A stretch of 64,000 nucleotides of DNA from Enterococcus italicus DSM 15952 (lineage in GTDB: Bacteria > Bacillota > Bacilli > Lactobacillales > Enterococcaceae): NCBI RefSeq assembly GCF_000185365.1, contig NZ_GL622241.1, positions 48,543 through 112,542 on the forward strand, in the 5' to 3' direction. Position numbers and translations under genes: made by a program. Positions within the stretch are counted from its first letter, which is position 1, and every line of letters begins with the position of its first letter. Shown here piece after piece: positions 54,938 to 63,494 of the stretch. Under the pieces are notes generated by a model. It saw only the letters and a program-made list of their open reading frames with translations, had not been told where the DNA came from and ran no database searches.

Positions 54938-55319
54938 CTTTCTTTTGTCTTTTTTTGCCGATTGCTTTAAAAGAATTGTTTAAAACATCAAAAAAACCTA
55001 ATGATCGCACCATTTTGTCAGGATGAACATATTCTCTAATTGCACGTAACACTTGTTTGGGATTTTTTGCGGAAAACGTATACGTGCCACTCTTTTTCGT
55101 TTTTAGTGCAAAGCGCGGAATCCATTTCCCTTTAAATAGCACTGAGGCCACGACACAATCCACCTCTTCCCATGGAATTTGAATAAATTTCTTTGCATCG
55201 CGATCACTATAAAATTCAAATGCTTTGTCGCCAATCATGATCTTGCCATATTCATTTAATCCTGTAAATGACGTTCCATCTTTTACTAAATCCACTTTCG
55301 CATTCAGTGATTGAACCAT
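54927..55319 (-). CDS. manO: DUF956 family protein ManO
   Basis: About 130 residues, soluble, with a basic C-terminal tail (AIGKKRQKKEKD). DUF956 proteins (ManO) are encoded at the end of mannose-type PTS operons in lactic acid bacteria; function is unclear. ATG 55319 is six bases from AGGAGG, better spaced than the upstream ATG that abuts the site. A hairpin separates it from the IID gene, and an extended -10 (TGT then TATACT) at 55342-55350 may give separate expression. Confidence 0.87.
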   Translation of the reverse strand: MVQSLNAKVDLVKDGTSFTGLNEYGKIMIGDKAFEFYSDRDAKKFIQIPWEEVDCVVASVLFKGKWIPRFALKTKKSGTYTFSAKNPKQVLRAIREYVHPDKMVRSLGFFDVLNNSFKAIGKKRQKKEKD

Positions 55320-55349
55320 TGCCATCCTCCTAGTTTGATTCAGTATAAC

Positions 55350-55388
55350 AAAAAAAACAGAGCAATGCCACTTAGCGCATGGCATCGC
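55350..55388 (-). terminator. intra-operon terminator between IID gene and manO
   Basis: A nine-pair stem (55380-55388 with 55362-55370, one G-T pair) and nine-base loop, followed on the minus strand by TCTG and eight T residues. Confidence 0.7.
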
Positions 55389-55401
55389 CCTAGTCTAGTT
55401 C

Positions 55402-56313
55402 TTACATTAACCCAATCAAGTGAGCGACAATACCGATAACAAATAAGCCTAAAATAATCAAGATTGGTGAAACTTTTTTCTTTAATAACCACATACAAGC
55501 AAGGGTAATTAATAAAGCAGCAAGACCTGGTATTAAACTATCTAAGTTGTTTTGCAAAGTTGTTACTTTTGTATCAGATAAAGATAAGCCTGCACTTTGT
55601 TGCTCTAATGCCGATTTGATACCAGCGGCACCCGAAGGCAATTTGTCCCAATCAATATATGCACCTGTGTCTAATTTAACGGAAGATACGGTTGGTTTGA
55701 ACGAAACAGAAACCCAGCGATTTACTAGGGCACCTAGGATAAACATCCCTAAAATCGACGCACCTTTTGTAATATCTTGTAAAATACCGCCTGATAAATC
55801 TTCCGTGATTTTTGATCCAGCTTTGTAACCAAACTCTTGTGTATACCACATGAAGGCCATCCGAATCGCATTCCATGCGACAAAGTAAATAATCGGACCA
55901 ATGATACTACCACCCATAGCCAAAGATGCTGCCAAAGCGCCTAGGATTGGTTTCACTGTGAACCAAAATACCGGATCACCAACCCCTGCTAAAGGTCCCA
56001 TCATCCCAACTTTTACCCCTTGAATCGTAACATCGTCGACTGGAGCACCATTTGCACGTTCTTCTTCAAGAGCCAAAGTCACCCCAATAATTGGTGATGC
56101 TACATAAGGATGGGTATTAAAGAATTCTAAGTGACGCTTCAATGCCGCAATTCTATCTTCCTTATTTGGGTACAATCTCTTGATAGCCGGAATCATTGTA
56201 TATGCCCAGCCACCATTTTGCATCCGTTCATAATTCCATGATCCTTGAAGGAATGTAGAACGCCACCAAGTAGAGATACGATCTTTTTTCGTTAATTGAA
56301 TTTTATTTTCCAT
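55402..56313 (-). CDS. manZ: mannose-type PTS IID component
   Basis: A 303-residue membrane component. It has the family segment GWAYTMIPAIKRLYPNKEDR at about 32-51, then EFFNTHPYVASPIIGV, and C-terminal membrane segments. IIC and IID form the sugar channel of the mannose/glucose PTS, also the receptor for class IIa bacteriocins in enterococci and Listeria (established). It lies 20 bases after the IIC gene. Confidence 0.96.
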   Translation of the reverse strand: MENKIQLTKKDRISTWWRSTFLQGSWNYERMQNGGWAYTMIPAIKRLYPNKEDRIAALKRHLEFFNTHPYVASPIIGVTLALEEERANGAPVDDVTIQGVKVGMMGPLAGVGDPVFWFTVKPILGALAASLAMGGSIIGPIIYFVAWNAIRMAFMWYTQEFGYKAGSKITEDLSGGILQDITKGASILGMFILGALVNRWVSVSFKPTVSSVKLDTGAYIDWDKLPSGAAGIKSALEQQSAGLSLSDTKVTTLQNNLDSLIPGLAALLITLACMWLLKKKVSPILIILGLFVIGIVAHLIGLM

Positions 56314-56333
56314 AACTTGTGTCGCCTCCTTCT

Positions 56334-57137
56334 TTAATAGTTATCAATAATATCGCCTAGAGGATCACCTGTATTACCACCATTTGATCCAGATCCACCT
56401 TGTTTCGATAGTGCCAAGTAAATAAGTGCCAATGATACACCAATTGCTCCTAGTCCAATTAAAGTAATTTGTGAAACGGTTGCTAAAACAAAACCAATGG
56501 CAAAGAATGGCCAAACTTCACGGGTTGCCATCATATTGATAACCATCGCATAACCAACCGCTACAACCATCCCCCCACCAATTGCTAGACCACTTGTTAA
56601 CCAAGTAGGCATTGCTTCTAACATGGCTTTCACAGGACCTTCACCAACTGCTAAGATTAATGCAGCGGGAATAGCGATCCGAATACCTTGCAAACAAATG
56701 GCTGCAATTTGCCAAAATTCAATTTTAGCAATGCTTCCTTCATTGGCCGCTGCATCCATAAAATGAACAAAGGCTGTCGTAATTGTTCTCACGATGATAG
56801 TTAACAATAATCCAGCGACAGCTAGTGGTACGGCAATCGCGATGGCTGAAGACACACCAGACTCACCTTGTCCACCTAAAATAAGAATAATAGCTGAAGC
56901 GACTGCTGCTAAAGCGGCATCAGGTGCTACAGCAGCACCAATATTTGACCAACCTAGTGCAATCATTTGTAATGTTCCACCTAAGATTAGACATGGCAAT
57001 AAATTACCTGTTACTAATCCAATCAGTGTACAAGCAATAACTGGTTGATGGAAATGAAATTCATCGAGGACTCCTTCCATCCCTGCCAGAAATGCTACAA
57101 CAATGACTAATATAATCTGAATAAAATTTAATTCCAT
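56334..57137 (-). CDS. manY: mannose-type PTS IIC component
   Basis: A 267-residue polytopic membrane protein. FLAGMEGVLDEFHFHQPVIA and LILGGTLQMIALGWSNIGAA are conserved IIC-Man segments. It makes the translocation path with IID. It is third in the operon, 32 bases after the IIAB gene, and ends in a Gly/Ser-rich tail. Confidence 0.96.
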   Translation of the reverse strand: MELNFIQIILVIVVAFLAGMEGVLDEFHFHQPVIACTLIGLVTGNLLPCLILGGTLQMIALGWSNIGAAVAPDAALAAVASAIILILGGQGESGVSSAIAIAVPLAVAGLLLTIIVRTITTAFVHFMDAAANEGSIAKIEFWQIAAICLQGIRIAIPAALILAVGEGPVKAMLEAMPTWLTSGLAIGGGMVVAVGYAMVINMMATREVWPFFAIGFVLATVSQITLIGLGAIGVSLALIYLALSKQGGSGSNGGNTGDPLGDIIDNY

Positions 57138-57169
57138 AATTGTTGTTCCTCCATTTCTTTAAGATTCCC

Positions 57170-58135
57170 CTATTTTTGTCGGTTTAATTCTTCCTGTGCT
57201 TTACGCAAGATATCATCCATATCACCTTTTGAATCATTCGGCACTTTTCTAACATCAAACGTTATACCAGCTGATTTCAGCTTTTTAAATGTATCAATAT
57301 CATTTTGATCAAAAGCTAATACTTTATTCGGTTGAACTTTTCCGATTGAATGTGCCATCGAACCAACATTAATTGTCTTCAATGGAACGCCACCTTCGAC
57401 TGCTCGCAAAGCATCTTGAGGGTTTTCAAATAATAACATTGCTTTTTGACCACCAAAATGTTTATCATCTTTTGCTAATTCAATCATCTTCTCTACTGGT
57501 ACAACGTGTGCTTTCACACCAGGAGGAGCTGCTTGTTGAATTAATTTTTTCCGTAATTCATCTTTTGCTACATTATCGGACACGACAATAATTCTTGTTG
57601 GTTGTGTTTCTTTCGTCCATGCAGTAGCAACTTGTCCATGTAAAAGTCGTGAATCGACACGCGCTAAGACATACTTGAATGTACCTGGTGCACCGGCTGA
57701 TGATACTTGTTGAACGGCAGCTGTCGTTGTTGGTGCCAATGAATCCGGACGAACCTTTACCCCTTCTTTCGCTGGTGAAAGTATTTGAGCGGCGATTTTT
57801 CTTGCGGAAGTTTCACTTAATCGACAAGCAAATGCTTCAATAACCATTGGTAAATTCATACCTGCAACAATTGCCCACTGATCTTTGTGTTCTTCATACA
57901 AACTATTCGCTTGATTAAAAGGGGTCCCACCCCATAAATCAACTAAGAATAAGACTTCATCTTGGTTTTCAAAACCCGCAACAGCTTGAGTCATTTTTGC
58001 TTTTACGTCATCAGGACCTTCACTAGGCATTAACGTAACTGCGGTAACATCTTTTTGTTCGCCAAAAATCATCGTTGCTGATTGTAGTATTCCTTTGGCA
58101 AATTCGCCATGGCTAGCTAAGATAATTCCTACCAT
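57170..58135 (-). CDS. manX: mannose-type PTS IIAB component
   Basis: A 321-residue two-domain phosphocarrier. The IIA domain (1-130) carries the phospho-histidine His9 in LASHGEFAKG; an Ala/Thr-rich linker follows; the IIB domain (about 155-320) has the histidine of RVDSRLLHGQVATAW. Phosphate passes from HPr through both histidines to the sugar. It is second in the operon, 11 bases after the separate IIB gene. Confidence 0.96.
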   Translation of the reverse strand: MVGIILASHGEFAKGILQSATMIFGEQKDVTAVTLMPSEGPDDVKAKMTQAVAGFENQDEVLFLVDLWGGTPFNQANSLYEEHKDQWAIVAGMNLPMVIEAFACRLSETSARKIAAQILSPAKEGVKVRPDSLAPTTTAAVQQVSSAGAPGTFKYVLARVDSRLLHGQVATAWTKETQPTRIIVVSDNVAKDELRKKLIQQAAPPGVKAHVVPVEKMIELAKDDKHFGGQKAMLLFENPQDALRAVEGGVPLKTINVGSMAHSIGKVQPNKVLAFDQNDIDTFKKLKSAGITFDVRKVPNDSKGDMDDILRKAQEELNRQK

Positions 58136-58146
58136 TCTTTTCCCTC

Positions 58147-58653
58147 CTATACATTTTTGTTTGCAACATTCTTTTCTTTCTCTAACAAGTCCATCAAGTT
58201 CACTTTGCGATCTGCTGGTACTTTACGCAATTCCAATTCAATTCCTCGATGGTTTAAATAATAAAAGGCCTGTCTGTCTTTTTCATCAATTGACACAAAG
58301 TTTGTCACCATGTGCTTGCCTGCTTGAAATCGCATCCCACCAATGTTCACAGAATGAATAAACATCCCTCCTTGTACCAAACGAACGACATCTTGCGGAT
58401 TCGTAAATAAGAGCATAATCTGTTGTTGCATGAATAAATAATGCGTACAAACCCTTAAGAGCTGTTCAATCGAAACAACATTCGTCCGGATACCCGGCGG
58501 TGCTGCTTCATTAAGCAATACTTTTCGAAATGGATCTCTTGCTACTTCATCACCGACTACAATGATTCGCTCGATTCCAGTTGCTTTCGTCCAAGCTGTT
58601 GCCACCTGACCATGAATCAACCGGTCGTCGATGCGTGCCAAACGGATCGTCAT
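58147..58653 (-). CDS. additional mannose-type PTS IIB protein
   Basis: About 168 residues forming a single IIB domain with the phospho-histidine in RIDDRLIHGQVATAW. It duplicates the IIB domain of the following gene. ATG 58653 follows GGAGGGAA. Enterococcus faecalis has the same arrangement, a IIB gene before IIAB, IIC and IID. It may be a regulatory phosphate carrier to the LevR-type activator (inference). Confidence 0.92.
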   Translation of the reverse strand: MTIRLARIDDRLIHGQVATAWTKATGIERIIVVGDEVARDPFRKVLLNEAAPPGIRTNVVSIEQLLRVCTHYLFMQQQIMLLFTNPQDVVRLVQGGMFIHSVNIGGMRFQAGKHMVTNFVSIDEKDRQAFYYLNHRGIELELRKVPADRKVNLMDLLEKEKNVANKNV

Positions 58654-58716
58654 GACTTGTTCCCTCCATTTCGTTTTTCTGACGAATGTCGCCACACTCC
58701 TTTCACCTTTATCATA

Positions 58717-58733
58717 AGCAATTTCTATGCCAA
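58717..58733 (-). promoter_or_regulatory. sigma-54 (-24/-12) promoter of the mannose PTS operon
   Basis: On the minus strand TTGGCATAGAAATTGCT matches the RpoN consensus TTGGCA-N6-TTGCT with correct spacing. It is 64 bases before the IIB start and directly downstream of the activator gene. Confidence 0.93.
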
Positions 58734-58783
58734 CTTTTCATACACTAAAGAAGAGCGATATGACGCTTTTTTTTTAAAGAAAT

Positions 58784-58816
58784 AAAAAAGCAATACACTA
58801 ATTTTAGTGTATTGCT
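58784..58816 (-). terminator. terminator of the LevR-type activator gene
   Basis: A perfect 12-pair stem AGCAATACACTA / TAGTGTATTGCT (58789-58800, 58805-58816), followed on the minus strand by six T residues. It insulates the PTS promoter. Confidence 0.85.
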
Positions 58817-58837
58817 TAGTGTATAACCCCCTCTAAC

Positions 58838-61687
58838 TTATACACTACCCCTATCTTCTCGACGGTAACGTATCATTTCACTTAAATAATATTCTTCAGC
58901 AATCGGAATGGTCAATTGAAATAAAGCCCCTAGTTGCTGCATAAATTCGTGAAGTGCTGGATATCCCTCCCAAGCCATCGCTTCAGCTTTTTCACTCTCA
59001 CTGACATTTAGTGGCTGTCTAAGCAAAATACGTTCCAACATACTACTGCAATGGATTGAGACGTTTGTTTGAAATGAATAATCTGTATCTGGCAAAGAAA
59101 ATTGTTTGATCATCTCCGCAGACATCTTCCATAATGCATCAATCACCTTATCAGGATTAAAAAAGGTGACGGTTTCAGAAATAAATTGTTTACATGCTTG
59201 TTTTCGTACAGACTCATTAGTAGTTTCATAGGAAAAATCTTGCTGAATCGCATCTTCTTCTTGTTCAAAGAAAAGATATTCTATTAGTTCATCGATGTCG
59301 GAATTGATAAAATGCTCTAATGAAATAAATGGTGTCCCGATATTCGGATTCACAACGCCAGTAGACGCCACGACATCATATTCTTTTAAGAGCTTTGGCA
59401 ATTCATTCGTTAGATTAACAATCGACAGTGTTTCTACGACGACATCGTGAATATAGTGCTGGTTTAAAGCCTCTACAATAATTTCTTTTACTTGCTTAGC
59501 CGTCCCTTCACCAGAGGCACAGATTGCTAAAATAGCTTTAACTTTTATTTCTTTCGGTACCACAACACTTTTTTCTCCTAATTGACCGTAGCCTCTGAAC
59601 TCTTTTAACGATTCGTAGATATTTTCCAAATCATTTCCAGGGACTGAAGCTTTTCTGGCTGCCTCTAATACACTTGGTGTAGTGACCATATCAAGCGACC
59701 GAATGGTGATACCTGTTTCTCGTTGGATACGGTCTTGGAATGTCGCAAGCGAACCCATATCGACTAATAATAAGACCCCACTGCGCTGGTTCACCTTTTG
59801 CACGGCTTGAACAACTTTTTCATACGCTATTTTGGGCGACATGTCTAGCGGCATATCTACGGCGGCAATGTGGTCTACCTCTAATAATTTTTTGACGACC
59901 TCGACCATGCTTGTCGCCGTACTGTCCCCATGCGCAGCAACTACGACCCCTATTTGGCCATGTATCGTAGCATTCTTTAATGAAATTAAGAGTACCGCCA
60001 AATAGTCCTCCTCTACTTGCGGAATATCCAACCGGAAGTATTCAGATAAATAGAGGCGAATTTCTCGCGCCATGGCCAATTCTTCCGGATAAGTAGCCAC
60101 CATTTCACGAATATTGTCGTTGGAATATCTTAAGTCACCCAACTGTATTTTTTTCATAAATGAACTAATATGGAGACTCATTGCATATAAAAAGTTCTGT
60201 TGGAAAACGTCGCCAATTTTTTCAACCACCATTGTATAAATCTTATTGGTTACATCAATTACTTTTGCATCGACAAATTCACTTAACTTATTCTCTGATT
60301 GAAAGGAAAAACCATGATTTTTGTAAAACGACTTCAAATGAATATTAATGTCGGTCGAAATAAAATGGTGAATCGCCTCTTGGTCGACACCCTCCGCTTT
60401 TAATAACGCAGCTTTATCCCCGATAATATCGTACAAATTATAAGGTAATTCATACGAATCCGTCTGAATACTGCTTTTAGAATCACCCGGATGTACCACC
60501 ATCTTAGGATTAAGTAGTTTAGCAAGTGACACTTGGGTCTGACGTTTGTTGGCAATTTGAACTAGTCCACTGCGCACCCCTTCTGGTATATCCTCAAGTG
60601 TGATATCAATTTGATCATGATACATGTGATTTAAAAATCCTCGAGCGCAAACCAGTTGGACATTTGATTTTAGTTGACCGATATTGCCAAAGGTAACGCC
60701 ACCAATCAATGCTTTGACGACATCTTCAGTTAACGAAATGGTTCGTTCAATTCGGTTGGCTTCTTGCGCGACCATTACTTGGACTAAATCAATCTTTTCT
60801 GCGTCGGGTCGCTCTTCAAATGATGGAAGCTGAATTGTGATCGGAATCCTTCGCAAAAATGTCCCCAACAGTGCTGAAGTTGGATTTTCTGTCGTTGCGC
60901 CAATAATTCGCACATTCGCCTGACGATTTTTGCCACTTTCTCCGAGACGACTATATTTGCCATGATCCATAAAATAAAAAATCATTTCTTGTCCTTCTGG
61001 GGGCAAGCGATGGATTTCATCTAAAAAGAGCATACTTTGATCTGCTTCTTCGATAATCCCTGGCTTATCATGATCCGCCCCAGTAAAGGCACCCTTAGCA
61101 TAGCCAAACAAATGACTCATCAATAATTCCGGATTATGAGCATAGTCTGCACAATTAAAAACAGTTAATTCTTTCGTTGCGCCGATGACTTCATTTTGAC
61201 GGGCAAACTGAAACATCGCGTGAGCAAAAAAAGTCTTACCTGAACCAGTCGGACCAGTTATCAGACAATTTAAGCCTTTAGGTGGATACAAAATGGCCGC
61301 TTTTGCTTGTTCACCGGCATTTTTCATAGAACCATTAATCCCTATCACACTGGCAAACACATCTTGCTTAGAATGAAGCAAATGGTTTGTTGGTTTTTTG
61401 GGAGGATCTTCTTTGTAACTTTTTACGTATTTTTCTTGCTGAAAAAGGCGACCGACTTGAGCGTCAGAAGAAATATGCTGTGAATCTAGTAAGTGATACG
61501 TTACAGGACGGCCATCCGATTTTTTTAACTTTCCTTGCCGAACTAATTCATTTAAATCCTTACTGACATTGGAACGCTGCATAGCCAGTTTTTCTGCCAA
61601 TTCTTTCGTTGTCCAACCGATTCCACCTTTTTTGTTTTCTCTGTCAGCAACCATAATTTGATAGATTGATTCCATACGATTTGACAA
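58838..61687 (-). CDS. sigma-54-dependent PTS activator (LevR/ManR type)
   Basis: A 949-residue LevR-family regulator. An N-terminal winged helix (WTTKELAEKLAMQRSNVSKD, about 25-44) is followed by an AAA+ domain with GPTGSGKTFFA, the RpoN-contact loop GAFTGA and MLFLDEIHRLPPEG. Then come a PRD, a IIA-Man-like domain with VVAAHGDSTATS, a IIB-Gat-like domain (AICASGEGTA) and a second PRD. It activates the adjacent RpoN promoter in response to PTS phosphorylation. The start is a TTG at 61687, 11 bases from GAGGAG; ATG 61675 is an alternative. Confidence 0.95.
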   Translation of the reverse strand: MSNRMESIYQIMVADRENKKGGIGWTTKELAEKLAMQRSNVSKDLNELVRQGKLKKSDGRPVTYHLLDSQHISSDAQVGRLFQQEKYVKSYKEDPPKKPTNHLLHSKQDVFASVIGINGSMKNAGEQAKAAILYPPKGLNCLITGPTGSGKTFFAHAMFQFARQNEVIGATKELTVFNCADYAHNPELLMSHLFGYAKGAFTGADHDKPGIIEEADQSMLFLDEIHRLPPEGQEMIFYFMDHGKYSRLGESGKNRQANVRIIGATTENPTSALLGTFLRRIPITIQLPSFEERPDAEKIDLVQVMVAQEANRIERTISLTEDVVKALIGGVTFGNIGQLKSNVQLVCARGFLNHMYHDQIDITLEDIPEGVRSGLVQIANKRQTQVSLAKLLNPKMVVHPGDSKSSIQTDSYELPYNLYDIIGDKAALLKAEGVDQEAIHHFISTDINIHLKSFYKNHGFSFQSENKLSEFVDAKVIDVTNKIYTMVVEKIGDVFQQNFLYAMSLHISSFMKKIQLGDLRYSNDNIREMVATYPEELAMAREIRLYLSEYFRLDIPQVEEDYLAVLLISLKNATIHGQIGVVVAAHGDSTATSMVEVVKKLLEVDHIAAVDMPLDMSPKIAYEKVVQAVQKVNQRSGVLLLVDMGSLATFQDRIQRETGITIRSLDMVTTPSVLEAARKASVPGNDLENIYESLKEFRGYGQLGEKSVVVPKEIKVKAILAICASGEGTAKQVKEIIVEALNQHYIHDVVVETLSIVNLTNELPKLLKEYDVVASTGVVNPNIGTPFISLEHFINSDIDELIEYLFFEQEEDAIQQDFSYETTNESVRKQACKQFISETVTFFNPDKVIDALWKMSAEMIKQFSLPDTDYSFQTNVSIHCSSMLERILLRQPLNVSESEKAEAMAWEGYPALHEFMQQLGALFQLTIPIAEEYYLSEMIRYRREDRGSV

Positions 61688-61724
61688 TTTTTCTCACGCT
61701 CCTCTTTCTCACCGCGCTGACTAG

Positions 61725-62090
61725 CTATTCATACATACCATAAACAAAACTACTAAGTAACACAATTAAAACAACGACCGTTATGCCCACATAGAGCCAA
61801 TCTTTTTCTTTGGCGAATGACCAGATAGATACAATGACACGTAGGACTGGTGTCAGAATCAATAAAAACAAGCCGGTATAAATAATTGCTTGTGCTTGCA
61901 AACCAAGCAACTGATTTAAATAAAAAGAAAACGACAATAATTGTTTAGCTTGTATGTCTGGTTGATTTGGGAAAAGAAGTGATAAGACAAAACCAAAAAT
62001 AAGGACACAAGCTGAACCATATGTACCAATGGCCAGTATCTTCCCAATGAGTGCTTCAACTCGCGCTAACTCTGCCTCTTCTGAACTCAA
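61725..62090 (-). CDS. DUF1634 family membrane protein
   Basis: A 121-residue protein with three predicted membrane segments (about 16-38, 57-80, 98-118). DUF1634 proteins are usually encoded beside TauE/SafE transporters and probably form part of them (inference from recurrent pairing). It overlaps the TSUP gene by four bases, supporting coupled synthesis. Confidence 0.85.
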   Translation of the reverse strand: MSSEEAELARVEALIGKILAIGTYGSACVLIFGFVLSLLFPNQPDIQAKQLLSFSFYLNQLLGLQAQAIIYTGLFLLILTPVLRVIVSIWSFAKEKDWLYVGITVVVLIVLLSSFVYGMYE

Positions 62091-62926
62091 TTAAGCCACC
62101 CCATTCCTTTCACAACCATTTGGACACCCAAATACAATAAGACTGGCACAAACAACATTCGTAGTGTCCGGGCTTTAAGTCTAGGCATAACTCTTGTCCC
62201 AACACTAGCTCCTACTAACACCCCAATGGCAATTGGCCCAGCAATTAACGGCTGAATTGATCCATTAAACAAGTAAATCGTCGCACTTGCTGCAGCTGTT
62301 ACCCCCATCATTAGATTACTTGTCGCACTTGAGGGCTTTAAGGGCATTTTCATAATCGTATCCATGGCTAGCACTTTAAAGGCACCACTACCAATACCTA
62401 ATAACCCACTAGCAATCCCGGCACCAAACATCATAGAAAACCCGCCAGTCAAATGAGTCAGCTCATAAGAGATTTCTCGCTGCTCCTGTTTGTCGTAATA
62501 ACGTCCATTTAAGTTTAACCGAGCGACTGTTTTACTCACTGGACCTTGATAGAGATGGTCTTTTTTTATAAAGAGAATTTTCTTCGCCATATTGTACGCT
62601 GAAAATAGCAACAATGCCCCAAAAAAGACATATAAAATCTGTGGGGCAAAGATGCCTGTCAATAACGCGCCGACAATGGCTCCGATAGTCGTCGCGATTT
62701 CTAAAAACATAGCTACTCTAAGATTCAATAAATCATCTTTAAGATACGCAATACTAGCACCTGAACTTGTAGCAATAACCGAAATGACACTTGCACCAAT
62801 TGCATATTTGATATCTAAGCCAAAAGCTAACGTCAGCATAGGGGTAATAATAATGCCTCCCCCTAGTCCCAATAATGCTCCTAAAAAGCCGGCGACTATG
62901 CCACATGCCACATATAACAAACTCAT
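62087..62926 (-). CDS. TSUP (TauE/SafE) family transporter
   Basis: A 279-residue membrane protein with about eight spans. Two repeats carry GALLGLGGGIIITPML (about 16-31) and GIASGLLGIGSGAFKVLAMD (about 170-189). Family members export or import sulfite, sulfoacetate or other small organosulfur anions; the substrate here is unknown. It lies three bases after a GNAT gene and is coupled to the DUF1634 gene. Confidence 0.9.
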   Translation of the reverse strand: MSLLYVACGIVAGFLGALLGLGGGIIITPMLTLAFGLDIKYAIGASVISVIATSSGASIAYLKDDLLNLRVAMFLEIATTIGAIVGALLTGIFAPQILYVFFGALLLFSAYNMAKKILFIKKDHLYQGPVSKTVARLNLNGRYYDKQEQREISYELTHLTGGFSMMFGAGIASGLLGIGSGAFKVLAMDTIMKMPLKPSSATSNLMMGVTAAASATIYLFNGSIQPLIAGPIAIGVLVGASVGTRVMPRLKARTLRMLFVPVLLYLGVQMVVKGMGWLN

Positions 62927-62929
62927 TTC

Positions 62930-63487
62930 CTACCCTCCAACAAATTCATTTGGTATAAATGGATTTGGACTTCCCTGTATGGGTTGCAATTCTTTTTGCA
63001 TCCATAATACATCTAACCATTCACCATTTTTATACCCTAAATTAGGAAAATATGCGACTTCACGATAGGCGAATTTTCCATGAAAACCGACACTTTCGGC
63101 ATTACCAGCAGTGATACAAGCAAGCAAAACATAGACATTTTGCTTTTTGAGCTGTTCTTCAAGTGCATGATACAATACACTACCCCCACCTCGACCTTTC
63201 AATGATTGATCCATATAAATACTTGTCTCCACAGTCCAATCATACGCTGTCCGACCTTTATAGGTACTCGCATAGGCATAACCTACTATCTCACCTTCAC
63301 TTGATTCGCAAACCAAATAAGGATATCTCTGCTGAATCGTTTTGACGCGTTGGGTAAATTCGTCTATAGACGGCACATCGTATTCAAATGTGATTGCGGT
63401 CTTCTCCACATAAGGTGTATAGATTCGAAGTAACTCCGCCACATCTGTCAGTTCAGCACTTCTTACAATCCATTGCTTATCTGCCAT
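62930..63487 (-). CDS. GNAT family N-acetyltransferase
   Basis: A 185-residue acetyltransferase resembling the phosphinothricin acetyltransferase (Pat/YwnH) group. The N terminus has IRSAELTD-like spacing (VRSAELTDVAELLRIY); SLKGRGGGSVLYHALEEQL contains the acetyl-CoA pyrophosphate loop, and ITAGNAESVGFHGKFAY is the second conserved part. It acetylates a small amine, not identifiable from sequence. It is seven bases after the lipid kinase gene. Confidence 0.88.
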   Translation of the reverse strand: MADKQWIVRSAELTDVAELLRIYTPYVEKTAITFEYDVPSIDEFTQRVKTIQQRYPYLVCESSEGEIVGYAYASTYKGRTAYDWTVETSIYMDQSLKGRGGGSVLYHALEEQLKKQNVYVLLACITAGNAESVGFHGKFAYREVAYFPNLGYKNGEWLDVLWMQKELQPIQGSPNPFIPNEFVGG

Positions 63488-63494
63488 TCATTCT

